DNA of 64,000 bases from JAICYJ01 sp963797565 (GCA_963797565.1 CAWCPM010000012.1:47185-111184); one strand, 5' to 3'; shown: positions 8,353-17,077, counted from the first letter of the stretch. Numbers and translations: made by a program. The notes: generated by a model not told the origin, from the letters alone.

Positions 8353-9674
8353 CGACGGCGCTTGCGGGCCTAGCGGCGCACCCGGCCGCCGCCGCTCCAG
8401 CGGGGCTGCCGCGGTTGCTTGCCGGCAAACGGGCACGGCCCGGGCGCATGCACCTTGCCGACCACCTGAATCACTACGGCGATCCGTCCACGGCGCCCTA
8501 CGCCTTCGGCGGCCGGCTGTTCACCACGGTCGAGCGGTCGGGCCTGCTGGGCCGCGGCGGGGCGGGATTCCCCACCGCCCGCAAGCTCGATGCGGTACGC
8601 CGCGGGCGGTCACGTCCGATCGTGGTGGTGAACGGGATGGAGGGCGAGCCGGCCAGCGCCAAGGACAGGTACCTGCTCTCGGTGGCGCCGCACCTGGTGC
8701 TCGACGGCCTCGCTCTGGCCGCCGCCGAGGTGGATGCCGACGCCGCGGTGATGGCGGTGCGCCGCGACCGCACGGACGCCGTGCACTCGATCGAGCGCGC
8801 GCTCACAGAGCGGCATCGCGCCGGCCTCGACCGGATCGAGCCGAGCGTCCACCAGGGGCCGCCGCGGTACGTGGGCGGCGAGGAGACGGCGCTCGTGCAC
8901 TGGCTGAACGGCGGCACCATCCGCCCGACAGCGGTGCCGCCGCGGCCGTTCCAGCGCGGCGTCTCCGGACGGCCGACGCTGGTGCTGAACGTCGAGACGA
9001 TCGCGCACATCGCCCTGCTGGCGCGGTACGGCGACGCCTGGTTCCGCTCGGTGGGACTGCCGCACGCCCCCGGCAGCGCGTTGATGACGGTGACCGGCGA
9101 CCTCGGTCGCGGAGGCGTCGCGGAGGTGTCGATGGGATCGTCCCTGCAGTCAATCGTGGGCGCCTGCGATCCGCGGTCGCAGCCGGAGATGGTGCTGGCC
9201 GGCGGGTATTTTGGCGGCTGGCTGCCATGGGAGTCGTGCGCCGGGCTGCGCGCCGATCCGCAGCAGCTGCAGGCCGCCGGTGCCGGGCTGGGTGCCGGAG
9301 TCCTGATAGTCGCGCCGGCCGGCTCCTGCGTGATCGCCGAGACGGCCCGGATCACGGCCTATCTGGCTCGCGAGAGCGCCGGCCAGTGCGGACCTTGCGT
9401 GAACGGTGTGGCCGCCGTCGCCCGTGACCTGGCGCGCATGTGCACGATGGATGCCGGTTCGGTCGTGACGGAGCGGCTGCGGTCCCGGATTGATGTCATC
9501 GACGGGCGCGGCGCCTGCGGGTTGCCTGACGGCGTCCGCCGCCTGGTGGCCAGCGTCCTTGAGGGTTTCCCGGATCACGTGGCGATGCATGAGCGCCACG
9601 GCGCCTGCCGCACCGCGCCGCCGCTGCCGTTGTCACTGCCTTCGACGCCGCTGGGGCCGGCCGACTGGCGATGA
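8349..9674 (+). CDS. NuoF-like NADH-binding flavoprotein with SLBB and Fe-S region
   Basis: The 441-residue protein resembles the 51-kDa (NuoF/HoxF) flavoprotein. It has the FMN-site glycine-rich stretch GLLGRGGAGFPTARK (residues 65-79), NGMEGEPASAKDRYLL, VGGEETALVHWL, an SLBB-like segment, and a C-terminal cluster-binding region ESAGQCGPCVNG plus GACGLPDG. The first Cys of the usual SCGxCxPCR motif is replaced by Ala (C347 and C350 remain), so the 4Fe-4S site has only three candidate Cys ligands. It is not part of a nuo operon here but of a small redox operon, and presumably passes electrons from NAD(P)H to the adjacent ferredoxin. Confidence 0.8.
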   Translation: MTTALAGLAAHPAAAAPAGLPRLLAGKRARPGRMHLADHLNHYGDPSTAPYAFGGRLFTTVERSGLLGRGGAGFPTARKLDAVRRGRSRPIVVVNGMEGEPASAKDRYLLSVAPHLVLDGLALAAAEVDADAAVMAVRRDRTDAVHSIERALTERHRAGLDRIEPSVHQGPPRYVGGEETALVHWLNGGTIRPTAVPPRPFQRGVSGRPTLVLNVETIAHIALLARYGDAWFRSVGLPHAPGSALMTVTGDLGRGGVAEVSMGSSLQSIVGACDPRSQPEMVLAGGYFGGWLPWESCAGLRADPQQLQAAGAGLGAGVLIVAPAGSCVIAETARITAYLARESAGQCGPCVNGVAAVARDLARMCTMDAGSVVTERLRSRIDVIDGRGACGLPDGVRRLVASVLEGFPDHVAMHERHGACRTAPPLPLSLPSTPLGPADWR

Positions 9675-9877
9675 AGAGCTACCTGGTGCGTGTCGATCCG
9701 ATCGCCTGCGACGGCCATGGGCTGTGCGCCGACCTGCTGCCGGAGCGGATCGAGCTCGATGAGTGGGGCTACCCGATCGTCGATCGCACCCCGGTGCGGG
9801 GTGATACGGCCGCGCACGCGCGGCGGGCGCTGGCCGCCTGCCCGAAGCTGGCGCTGCGGATGGAGCGGCAGCGGTGA
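9671..9877 (+). CDS. Small three-cysteine ferredoxin
   Basis: The 68-residue protein has the pattern ACDGHGLCADLLPE (C13, C19) and a C-terminal ACPK (C57). The GHG between the first two cysteines and the ACP motif match ferredoxins that serve cytochrome P450 and related oxidoreductases, often with a 3Fe-4S cluster. The start overlaps the NuoF-like stop and its stop overlaps the next gene, so these proteins are made in step. It is the likely soluble electron carrier between the flavoprotein and the membrane heme proteins. Confidence 0.85.
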   Translation: MKSYLVRVDPIACDGHGLCADLLPERIELDEWGYPIVDRTPVRGDTAAHARRALAACPKLALRMERQR

Positions 9878-10485
9878 CCCTGCTACGGCGGCTCGACCTC
9901 GACGCGCACGCGGACGAGGCGCCGGCGCCCGGAGTCGAGGGCAATCGCAGGCTGACGGCCGCACTGGGCGCGGTGCTGCTGGTGCTGCTCGCGGTCGAGG
10001 GCGGGACGATCCCGTTCCTGGGCCAGCTCGAGGCCGTCCATGTGGTCGTGGGGCTGGTGCTGATACCGATCGTGCTCCTGAAGCTGGGCACCACGTTCTA
10101 CCGCTTCGCTCGCTACTACGCGGCCGACCGCGACTACCGGCGGGCCGGGCCACCGCACCCGGTGATGCGCGTGGCCGGGCCGTTCGTGGTCGTGACAACG
10201 GTCGCGCTGTTCGCGTCGGGTGTCGTGCTGGCGATCGTCGGACGGCACTCGCAGACGGTCTACACAATCCACAAGGCCAGCTTCATCGCCTGGTTCGTCG
10301 CGATGACGGTGCACGTCCTCGGGCACGTGTGGTCGACCCCGCCGATCGCGGTGCGGGACTGGTCGGCGGCCCAACGGATGCCTGGCTCGCGCGTGCGGCA
10401 GCTGACGTTGGTCGGTGTCACGCTGGCCGGTCTGGGCGCGGCTGCAGTCGTCTACCCGCTGCTTCCGGCATGGGGCCACGGCTGA
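9874..10485 (+). CDS. Four-helix b-type cytochrome-like membrane protein
   Basis: A 203-residue protein with a soluble N-terminus of about 27 residues and four or five hydrophobic helices. Histidines suited to heme b ligation lie within helices: H56 in EAVHVVVG, H125 and H133 near GRHSQTVYTIHKAS, and H147/H151 in MTVHVLGHVW. The overall plan recalls cytochrome b561 or DUF4405-type proteins. It is the last gene of the operon that begins at 6404. Heme binding is inferred from spacing only. Confidence 0.65.
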   Translation: MTLLRRLDLDAHADEAPAPGVEGNRRLTAALGAVLLVLLAVEGGTIPFLGQLEAVHVVVGLVLIPIVLLKLGTTFYRFARYYAADRDYRRAGPPHPVMRVAGPFVVVTTVALFASGVVLAIVGRHSQTVYTIHKASFIAWFVAMTVHVLGHVWSTPPIAVRDWSAAQRMPGSRVRQLTLVGVTLAGLGAAAVVYPLLPAWGHG

Positions 10486-10538
10486 CCGATACGGCAGGTT
10501 CGCGCTACCGTCCGTTGTCAGCCACTGGGAGGTGCGTG

Positions 10539-10943
10539 ATGGCGAGCGTGAGCGTCCGCTACATCGTCGATGACGTCGATGCTGCGATCGGGTTCTACGT
10601 CGATGCCCTGGGATTCACCCTGGAGATGCACCCGGCGCCCGCATTCGCCATGCTGTCGCGCGGTGACCTGCGTTTGGTGCTGTCGGCGCCCGGCGGCGGG
10701 CCGGGTGGCGGCCAGGCGATGCCCGACGGGACCGTCCCCGCGCCCGGCGGCTGGAATCGCTTCCAGCTGGAGGTGGATGATCTCGACGCGACGGTGGCGG
10801 CGCTGAAAACCAGGGGAGTCGCGTTTCGAAACGACATCGTCGACGGCGTCGGCGGCAGGCAGGTGCTGGTCGACGACCCGTCAGGAAACCCGGTTGAGCT
10901 GTTCCAGCCGACGCGCCGGGAAGCGCGTCTGGGCGGCGGCTGA
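10539..10943 (+). CDS. VOC (glyoxalase/bleomycin-resistance fold) protein
   Basis: A single-domain vicinal-oxygen-chelate protein of 134 residues: SVRYIVDDVDAAIGFYVDAL at the N-terminus, LEVDDLDATVAALKTRGVAF in the middle and VLVDDPSGNPVELFQP at the end. A good ribosome binding site (GGGAGGT, 10527-10533) precedes ATG 10539, and TACCGT at 10506-10511 is a possible -10. The substrate cannot be told. Its last 63 bases overlap the opposite-strand USP-like gene, an unusual convergent overlap. Confidence 0.85.
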   Translation: MASVSVRYIVDDVDAAIGFYVDALGFTLEMHPAPAFAMLSRGDLRLVLSAPGGGPGGGQAMPDGTVPAPGGWNRFQLEVDDLDATVAALKTRGVAFRNDIVDGVGGRQVLVDDPSGNPVELFQPTRREARLGGG

Positions 10944-11474
10944 TCGGCCGGGCCGGCGCAGCGGCTCCGGCGTCGGGCGCAGCACCAGCGTCTCGACCGG
11001 AGCGTGGGTCAGGATCCAGGTCATGTCCTTGGGCGTGAACCCCTCGCTGCGCCCGTGGGGAGCCGGCGCGATGATGCGGCTGAACGGCTCCTTGTCCCAG
11101 ATCTGCTGCAGCGCGTGGGTGGGCGTTCGGCCCTTCTCGATGCGCGAATCGACGGGGACGCCGGCGCGCAGCGCGGCGTACTCGACGGCCTCCAGAAGCG
11201 GCATCGCGCGCGCCACCTCGGCCTCCATCGGTGCGTCCGGCGGCAGGCGCAGCGGCACCACCAGCAGGTAGGCCGGCACCAGCGTCGCCCGCTCCGCCTG
11301 GCTGACCCTGATGGCCGCCGCCAGCACCCGCCCGTCCAGCGCGCCGCCGGTGAACGGCACCAGGATCCTGCGGCTGCCGTCAAATCCTTTCGCACGTCGC
11401 CGCCGCACCGCCAGGAGGATCGCCAGCGCGATCGCCGCCAGCAGGACGACCACGCCTACAGCCATGACGATCAT
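10881..11474 (-). CDS. Membrane-anchored universal-stress-like protein
   Basis: The 197-residue product begins with a membrane helix (MAVGVVVLLAAIALAILLAV), then a basic linker and a domain resembling UspA: RRILVPFTGGALDGRVLAAA at the first strand, VDSRIEKGRTPTHALQQIW, and a closing VETLVLRPTPEP. The glycine-rich ATP loop of UspA is not clear. ATG 11474 overlaps the stop of the truncated kdpD, so it belongs to the kdp operon and may act with that sensor. Its 3-prime end runs 63 bases into the VOC gene on the other strand; the true stop might differ. Confidence 0.6.
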   Translation of the reverse strand: MIVMAVGVVVLLAAIALAILLAVRRRRAKGFDGSRRILVPFTGGALDGRVLAAAIRVSQAERATLVPAYLLVVPLRLPPDAPMEAEVARAMPLLEAVEYAALRAGVPVDSRIEKGRTPTHALQQIWDKEPFSRIIAPAPHGRSEGFTPKDMTWILTHAPVETLVLRPTPEPLRRPGRSAAAQTRFPARRLEQLNRVS

Positions 11475-12556
11475 GGCGCCTGCTCGCGGTCGGCCCGGTT
11501 GGCGACGATGCGGATGTCGATGCCCGGGAGCTCCCGCACCAGCGCCGACACCAGCGACCCGCGCAGGATCTCGATGCGGCGTCGCTCGTCGGGCGTGCCC
11601 AGCACCACGTAGGTCGTCCCGCGCTCCTTCACGATCCGCTTGACGGTGTCGACCAGATGCGAGGACTCCTGCTCCAGGAAGTGGCCGCCGAGGATGACCA
11701 CCAGCCGCTTCAGCGCGGCCAGCGACGCCGCCTCCTGGTCGGACTGCTTGCCGCCGGGCGGTCGCACCCACAGCACGTCCAGCTCGGCGCCCAGCCGGTT
11801 GGCCGAGCGCCAGGCCCGCCGCAGCACCCGCTGGGAGTTGGGCCCGGGCGTGGCCAGCACCAGCACCCGCTCGGCCACGGCCTGGCGGCTGAGCGGGTCG
11901 AGCAGGTCGCTCTCGCGCCGCTCGCCCACGTCCTCGGCCACCTCGCGGAGGGCCAGCTCGCGCAGCGCGTCGAGGTTCTCGAGCCGGAAGAAGTTCGAAA
12001 GCGCTGCGTCCACACGGTCCTTTCTGTAGACCTTCCCGGCCCGGATCCGTTCGTGCAGCGCGTGCGGCGCCAGGTCGACCAGCACCACCTCGTCGGCCTC
12101 ATCCAGGATCCGGTCGGGGAACGTCTCGCGTACACGCACGTGCGTCAGCTCCAGCACGGTGTCGTTGAGGCTCTCCAGGTGCTGGATGTTGACCGTCGAG
12201 ATCACGTCGATGCCGGCGCCCAGGATCTCGTCGATGTCCTCGAAGCGCTTGGCGTTGCGCATGCCGGCGGCGTTCGTATGCGCCAGCTCGTCGACCAGCG
12301 CCAGCTCGGGCGCGCGCGCGATCACCGCGTCGAGGTCCATCTCGCTCAGCTCGACCCCGCCGTGCTCGGCCTGCAGGCGCGGCACCTGCTCTATGCCGTC
12401 GGCCAGCGCGATCGTGTCGGGGCGATCGTGCGGCTCGAGGTAGCCGATCACGACGTCGCGTCCCTCATCCCGGGCCTGGCGCCCTTCCTGCAGCATCCGG
12501 TAGGTCTTGCCGACGCCGGCCGCCATGCCCAGCAGGATTCGGTAGCGGCCGCGCAC
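11471..12556 (-). CDS. kdpD: KdpD sensor domain and Usp domain, without kinase
   Basis: This 361-residue protein equals only the N-terminal cytoplasmic half of KdpD: ATP-binding GMAAGVGKTYRML, DVVIGYLEPHDRP, LALVDELAHTNAAG and DVISTVNIQHLESLND, followed by a Usp domain (about 215-350). The transmembrane and kinase parts are missing; they occur as a separate gene at 18162-19545. GTG 12556 directly follows the kdpB stop. A free-standing sensor of this kind would need to act in trans on the separate kinase. Confidence 0.88.
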   Translation of the reverse strand: MRGRYRILLGMAAGVGKTYRMLQEGRQARDEGRDVVIGYLEPHDRPDTIALADGIEQVPRLQAEHGGVELSEMDLDAVIARAPELALVDELAHTNAAGMRNAKRFEDIDEILGAGIDVISTVNIQHLESLNDTVLELTHVRVRETFPDRILDEADEVVLVDLAPHALHERIRAGKVYRKDRVDAALSNFFRLENLDALRELALREVAEDVGERRESDLLDPLSRQAVAERVLVLATPGPNSQRVLRRAWRSANRLGAELDVLWVRPPGGKQSDQEAASLAALKRLVVILGGHFLEQESSHLVDTVKRIVKERGTTYVVLGTPDERRRIEILRGSLVSALVRELPGIDIRIVANRADREQAP

Positions 12557-14614
12557 TCACGCGCCGAACACGTTGTGGACGACAAGATCGATCGCCTTGA
12601 TGCCGATGAATGGGAGCACCACGCCGCCCGCCCCGTAGATCAGCAGATTGCGCCGCAGCAGGGCGGTCGCGCCGATCGCGCGGAACTTGACGCCGCGAAG
12701 CGCCAGCGGCACGAGCGCCGGGATGATCAGCGCGTTGAACACGATCGCCGAGATGATCGCACTCCTGGGCGTGCCCAGATGCATGATGTTGAGCGAGTCG
12801 AGCGGGCCGCGCCGTCCGTGCACTCCGTAGGTGAACGCGAACATCGCAGGCAGGATCGCGAAGTACTTGGCGACGTCGTTTGCGATCGAGAAGGTGGTGA
12901 GGGCGCCGCGGGTGATCAGCAGCTGCTTGCCCACCTCGACGATCTCGATCAGCTTGGTCGGGTTGGAGTCGAGGTCGACCATGTTGCCGGCCTCCTTCGC
13001 GGCAGACGTGCCGGTGTTCATGGCAACGCCCACGTCGGCCTGCGCCAGCGCCGGTGCGTCGTTGGTGCCGTCGCCGGTCATCGCGACCAGACGGCCCTTG
13101 GCCTGCTCCTCCTTGATCAGCGCCATCTTGGCCTCGGGCGTGGCCTCGGCCAGGAAGTCGTCGACGCCGGCCTCGTCGGCGATCACGGCGGCCGTGACGC
13201 GGTTGTCACCGGTGATCATGACGGTCGTGATGCCCATGCGGCGCAGCTCGTCGAACCGCTCCCGCATGCCGCCCTTGACGATGTCCTTGAGGTGGATCAC
13301 GCCCAGCACGTAGTTGTCCTGCGCGACAACGAGCGGCGTGCCGCCCTGCCGGGCGATCCTGTCGACCTGCTCGTCGAGGCCGGCCGGCGAACGGCCGCCC
13401 TGCTCCTCGACGAAGCGCTTGACCGCATCGGCGGCGCCCTTGCGGAGCATGTTGCCGTTCATGTCGACGCCGCTCATGCGGGTGGTGGCCGAGAACGGCA
13501 CGAACGTGGTCGCGACGGTCGAGAGCTGCTGCTCGCGGAGGCCGTAGCGCTCCTTGGCCAGCACCACGATCGAGCGCCCCTCCGGTGTCTCGTCTGCCAA
13601 CGACGCCATCTGCGCGACCTTCGCCAACTCCTCCTCGCCGACGCCGTCGACGGGCACGAACTCTGACGCCTGCCGGTTGCCGAGCGTAATCGTGCCGGTC
13701 TTGTCCAGCAGCAGCACGTCCACGTCGCCCGAGGCCTCCACCGCCCGGCCGGACATGGCCAGCACGTTCCGCTGCACGAGGCGATCCATCCCGGCGATGC
13801 CGATCGCCGACAGCAGCGCGCCGATCGTGGTCGGGATCAGCGCGACCAGCAGCGCGATCAGCACCGTCTGGGACTGCGGCGAGCCGGCGTAGACCGCGAA
13901 CGGTGCCAGGGTCACCACCGCCGCCAGGAAGGTGATGGTGAGCCCCGCCAGCAGGATGTTGAGCGCGATCTCGTTGGGCGTCTTGCGGCGCTCGGCGCCC
14001 TCCACCAGAGCGATCATGCGGTCAAGGAACGACTTGCCCGGCTCCTGGGTGACGCGGATCACGAGCTTGTCCGAGAGCAGCTTCGTGCCGCCCGTGACCG
14101 CCGAGCGGTCGCCACCCGACTCGCGGATCACGGGCGCCGACTCGCCGGTGATGGCCGACTCGTCGACCGAGCCCACGCCGTCGATCACCTCGCCGTCGGC
14201 CGGGATCACCTCACCTGCGATCACCTCGACCACGTCGTCGCGCTGCAGCTCGGGCGCCGGGACGTCCTCGAGCTTGCCGTCCAGCGCCTGACGGTGCGCG
14301 ACCGTGGTCGTGCGTGTCGCCCGCAGGGCGTTCGCCTGGGCCTTGCCACGGCCCTCGGCGATGGCCTCGGCGAAGTTTGCGAACAGCACCGTCAGCCACA
14401 GCCAGAAGGCGATCGTGCCCACGAATCCGAGGTCACCGGTGTGGCCGCGGAACAGGTCGAGGACGAAGATCCCGGTCGTGATGACGCTGCCGATCTCGAC
14501 GATGAACATCACCGGGTTGTGCGCCTGCTTGCGCGGGTCGAGCTTGGGGAACGAGTCCCTGATCGCCGCCCAGACGATCTCCTGCGAGAACATGCTTGCC
14601 GACTCCCGTGCCAT
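12557..14614 (-). CDS. kdpB: K+-transporting P-type ATPase catalytic subunit
   Basis: KdpB hydrolyses ATP to drive K+ uptake by KdpFABC. The 685-residue protein has the P-type phosphorylation site LLLDKTGTITLGN, the actuator SAITGESAPVIRE, the hinge MTGDGTNDAPALAQADVGVA and membrane helices at both ends. ATG 14614 (MARESASMFS) overlaps the kdpC stop; the frame is open further upstream, but only in the shadow of kdpC. The gene follows kdpC instead of preceding it, an order different from the canonical kdpABC. Confidence 0.96.
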   Translation of the reverse strand: MARESASMFSQEIVWAAIRDSFPKLDPRKQAHNPVMFIVEIGSVITTGIFVLDLFRGHTGDLGFVGTIAFWLWLTVLFANFAEAIAEGRGKAQANALRATRTTTVAHRQALDGKLEDVPAPELQRDDVVEVIAGEVIPADGEVIDGVGSVDESAITGESAPVIRESGGDRSAVTGGTKLLSDKLVIRVTQEPGKSFLDRMIALVEGAERRKTPNEIALNILLAGLTITFLAAVVTLAPFAVYAGSPQSQTVLIALLVALIPTTIGALLSAIGIAGMDRLVQRNVLAMSGRAVEASGDVDVLLLDKTGTITLGNRQASEFVPVDGVGEEELAKVAQMASLADETPEGRSIVVLAKERYGLREQQLSTVATTFVPFSATTRMSGVDMNGNMLRKGAADAVKRFVEEQGGRSPAGLDEQVDRIARQGGTPLVVAQDNYVLGVIHLKDIVKGGMRERFDELRRMGITTVMITGDNRVTAAVIADEAGVDDFLAEATPEAKMALIKEEQAKGRLVAMTGDGTNDAPALAQADVGVAMNTGTSAAKEAGNMVDLDSNPTKLIEIVEVGKQLLITRGALTTFSIANDVAKYFAILPAMFAFTYGVHGRRGPLDSLNIMHLGTPRSAIISAIVFNALIIPALVPLALRGVKFRAIGATALLRRNLLIYGAGGVVLPFIGIKAIDLVVHNVFGA

Positions 14615-15204
14615 CAGTGACTCCCGATCCGATCGAGTGCGAGGTTCAGTTCCAGCACGTTCACGCCCGGTTCGCCGAACAGGCCGATCCAGCGGCCGTC
14701 GGTGTTCTGGGAGATCAGGTGCTGAACTGTCGCCAGCGGTAGGTGACGCACCGCCGCCACCCGCCGCGCCTGCAGGTTCGCGTAGGCCGGCGAGATATCC
14801 GGGTCGATGCCCGATCCGCTGGTCGTGACCGCGTCGACGGGGATGTCGCCGGTGGTCAGACCCGGGTTGTAGGGGCGCTCCTCCTTCAGGATCGCGCGGA
14901 TCTGCGAACGCACCTGCGTGCGCAGGGCGGAGCTGGTCGGCCCCAGGTTCGAGAAGGTGGTGGCCCCGGCGTTGTAGGCCGGCGTCGTTGCGGAGGGACG
15001 CTCGTGGAAGTACTGCGGCCTGGAGAATCCCTGTGCCGCCAGCTTCGATCCGACCACGTGGCCGTCGACGGTGATCAGGCTGCCGTTCGCCGCGCTCTTG
15101 AACGCGACCTGGGCGATGCCCGTCATCACGAGTGGGTAGATCAGCCCGAAGCCGACCGTCAGCACGACGGCGGCGATGATCGAACGACCGATGGTGCGGA
15201 TCAC
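14614..15204 (-). CDS. kdpC: K+-transporting ATPase subunit C
   Basis: KdpC is the single-span subunit that raises ATP affinity of KdpB. The 196-residue protein has an N-terminal membrane helix, then GSKLAAQGFSRPQYFHERPS, TSGSGIDPDISPAYA and a C-terminal GVNVLELNLALDRI, all typical. It overlaps kdpA upstream by 4 bases and kdpB downstream by one. Its position between kdpA and kdpB is unusual. Confidence 0.95.
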   Translation of the reverse strand: MIRTIGRSIIAAVVLTVGFGLIYPLVMTGIAQVAFKSAANGSLITVDGHVVGSKLAAQGFSRPQYFHERPSATTPAYNAGATTFSNLGPTSSALRTQVRSQIRAILKEERPYNPGLTTGDIPVDAVTTSGSGIDPDISPAYANLQARRVAAVRHLPLATVQHLISQNTDGRWIGLFGEPGVNVLELNLALDRIGSH

Positions 15205-16904
15205 GACAGGCCCTCCACGATCGGCCCAAGCGTGAGGGCGGGGAATATCATCAGGCCGGCGGTGAGCACGATGATCGCGACCAGCAGCACCGCGAAGGTG
15301 GGACCGTCGGTGCGGAACGTGCCTGCCGACTCGGGATGCGTCCGTTTACCGGCCAGGGTGCCGCCCACCGCGAGCGCGGTCACCAGCGGCACGAACCGGC
15401 CCAGGTACAGCGCGACCGAGCCCAGGTTCGCGGCGAACGGCAGGCCGCCATAGCCCGCGAATGCGCTGCCGTTGTTGTTTGCCTGCGACGTGTACGCGTA
15501 CAGGGCTTCGGTGAACCCGTGGGCGCCGGTGTTGTACATCGACGCCAGGCCGGCGTGGGTGACCACCGAGATACCGGCCAGGATCAGCGCCATCGAGGGT
15601 ACGAACAGCGCACCAACGGCGGCCAGCTTGATCTCGCGCGCCTCGATCTTCTTGCCCAGGTACTCCGGGGTGCGGCCGACCATCAGCCCGGCGACGAACA
15701 CGGCGATCAGGATGTAGAAGAACATGCCGTACAGGCCCGAGCCGACACCTCCCCAGATCACCTCGCCGAAGAAGATGTTGACCAGCGGGACGGCGCCGCC
15801 GAGCGGCGTGAACGCGTCATGGCCGCCGTTCACCGACCCGTTGGACGCATCCGTGGTCACCGTCGCCCAGAGCGAGGTGTCGGCGATGCCGAAGCGGACC
15901 TCCTTGTCCTGCATGTTGCCGCCGCTCTGCTGCGAGCTCGAGGCGATGTTCACCCCGGAGTCACGCAGCACCTGCGAGCCATGCTGCTCCGCCGGGTAGG
16001 CGATGGCAAAGCCCACCGCCATCAGCACGAACATGGCGCTCCAGACCGCCCAGGCCTGGCGCATGCGGCCGATCATGCGGCCGAACATGAACACCTGGGC
16101 CATCGGGATCAGCAGGATCGCGATCACCTCGATCAGGTTGGTGAATCCGTTGGGGTTCTCGAACGGCACCGCCGAATTGGAGTTGTAGAAGCCGCCGCCG
16201 TTCGTGCCCAGCTGCTTGATGGCGACCTGCGAGGCCACCGGCCCGCGTGCGATCGTCTGCTTGGCGCCCTCGAGCGTGGTGGCGGTGGCGTGGCCGTCGA
16301 GCGTCTGCGGGACGCCCTGCCACACCAGGACCAGGCCCAGCACGACCGACAGCGGCAGCAGGATGTAGACCAGCGAGCGGTAGAGGTCGCGCCAGAAATT
16401 GCCGAGGTCGGAGGTGGTGCGGCGGGAAAACCCGCGGATGACGGCGGCCAGAACGGCCATCCCGACCGCGGCCGACACGAAGTTCTGCACCGCCAGGCCG
16501 GCCATCTGCGACAGGTAGGACATCGTGAACTCGCCGCCGTAGTACTGCCAGTTGGTGTTGGTGACGAAGCTGGCCGTGGTGTTGAGGGCGATCGGCGCCG
16601 TGACGTCCGGCAGGTGGTCGGGGTTCAGCGGCAGATGCGCTTGCCAGCGCAGGAGCAGGTAGAGCAGCACCGTGAAGACGATGCTGAACACGACCACGGA
16701 TCCGGCGTAGCTCTTCCAGTTCTGCTCGTGGTCGGGGCTGGATCCGACCAGCCGCAGGAACAGGCGCTCGCCCCGTGCCAGCCGGCCGTTCACGAATCCG
16801 AACGTGCCCTCGTACACGCGCGCCATGTAGATGCCGAGCGGGTAGGCGAGCGCGGTCAGGATCACCGCGTAGAGGACGATCTGCGCGATTCCGTTGGCCG
16901 TCAT
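15201..16904 (-). CDS. kdpA: K+-transporting ATPase subunit A (channel)
   Basis: KdpA carries the selectivity filter of the Kdp pump and descends from K+ channels. The 567-residue protein has about ten helices and four filter-like loops, including NTTASFVTNTNWQYYGGE, IKQLGTNGGGFYNSNSAVPF and SQANNNGSAFAGYG. ATG 16904 comes directly before the kdpF stop (cta at 16905-16907 on the plus strand). The length matches the family norm of about 550-570 residues. Confidence 0.96.
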   Translation of the reverse strand: MTANGIAQIVLYAVILTALAYPLGIYMARVYEGTFGFVNGRLARGERLFLRLVGSSPDHEQNWKSYAGSVVVFSIVFTVLLYLLLRWQAHLPLNPDHLPDVTAPIALNTTASFVTNTNWQYYGGEFTMSYLSQMAGLAVQNFVSAAVGMAVLAAVIRGFSRRTTSDLGNFWRDLYRSLVYILLPLSVVLGLVLVWQGVPQTLDGHATATTLEGAKQTIARGPVASQVAIKQLGTNGGGFYNSNSAVPFENPNGFTNLIEVIAILLIPMAQVFMFGRMIGRMRQAWAVWSAMFVLMAVGFAIAYPAEQHGSQVLRDSGVNIASSSQQSGGNMQDKEVRFGIADTSLWATVTTDASNGSVNGGHDAFTPLGGAVPLVNIFFGEVIWGGVGSGLYGMFFYILIAVFVAGLMVGRTPEYLGKKIEAREIKLAAVGALFVPSMALILAGISVVTHAGLASMYNTGAHGFTEALYAYTSQANNNGSAFAGYGGLPFAANLGSVALYLGRFVPLVTALAVGGTLAGKRTHPESAGTFRTDGPTFAVLLVAIIVLTAGLMIFPALTLGPIVEGLS

Positions 16905-16994
16905 CTACAACCGTTCTCCGCGGAACAGGGCATACACGAGGTAGGCGAAGATCGCGATCGCGACGATCAGGCCGAATGCGTTGCCGGCTGACAT
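16905..16994 (-). CDS. kdpF: KdpF, 29-residue membrane peptide
   Basis: KdpF is a tiny hydrophobic subunit that stabilises the KdpABC complex. Translation of this stretch gives MSAGNAFGLIVAIAIFAYLV, then YALFRGERL and TAG: one helix and a short basic end, as in known KdpF. It ends immediately before kdpA, the expected place. Too short for routine gene callers. Confidence 0.85.
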   Translation of the reverse strand: MSAGNAFGLIVAIAIFAYLVYALFRGERL

Positions 16995-17077
16995 CAGACC
17001 CGCTCCAGGACGTACCGGAGCAGGATCACAAAGCCGTAACATCCTGCGCTTATCAGAACTGCATAGACGTCATACAT
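16994..17077 (-). CDS. 27-residue membrane microprotein ahead of kdpF
   Basis: A second tiny frame begins at ATG 17077 (MYDVYAVLISAGCYGFVILL, then RYVLERV and TGA). Its stop overlaps the kdpF start (TGATG), which is the same coupling seen between the real kdp genes. A GGAG lies about 8 bases upstream on this strand. It is one hydrophobic helix ending in a basic patch. Small frames of this look precede kdpF/kdpA in other actinobacteria to my recollection; function unknown. Confidence 0.6.
   Translation of the reverse strand: MYDVYAVLISAGCYGFVILLRYVLERV

Noticed and set aside
7137..9674. A fused 845-residue protein ending in the NuoF-like domain
   Set aside because: The first 400 codons are an out-of-frame reading of apbE and the heme protein; the real start is GTG 8349 overlapping the preceding stop.
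11657..13666. Long plus-strand frame opposite kdpB/kdpD
   Set aside because: High-GC antisense shadow with low-complexity Arg/His/Asp composition; the opposite strand encodes clear Kdp proteins.
12557..15229. A single 890-codon open frame spanning kdpB and kdpC
   Set aside because: The upstream third is only the shadow of kdpC in another frame; KdpB begins at ATG 14614 with a family-like N-terminus.
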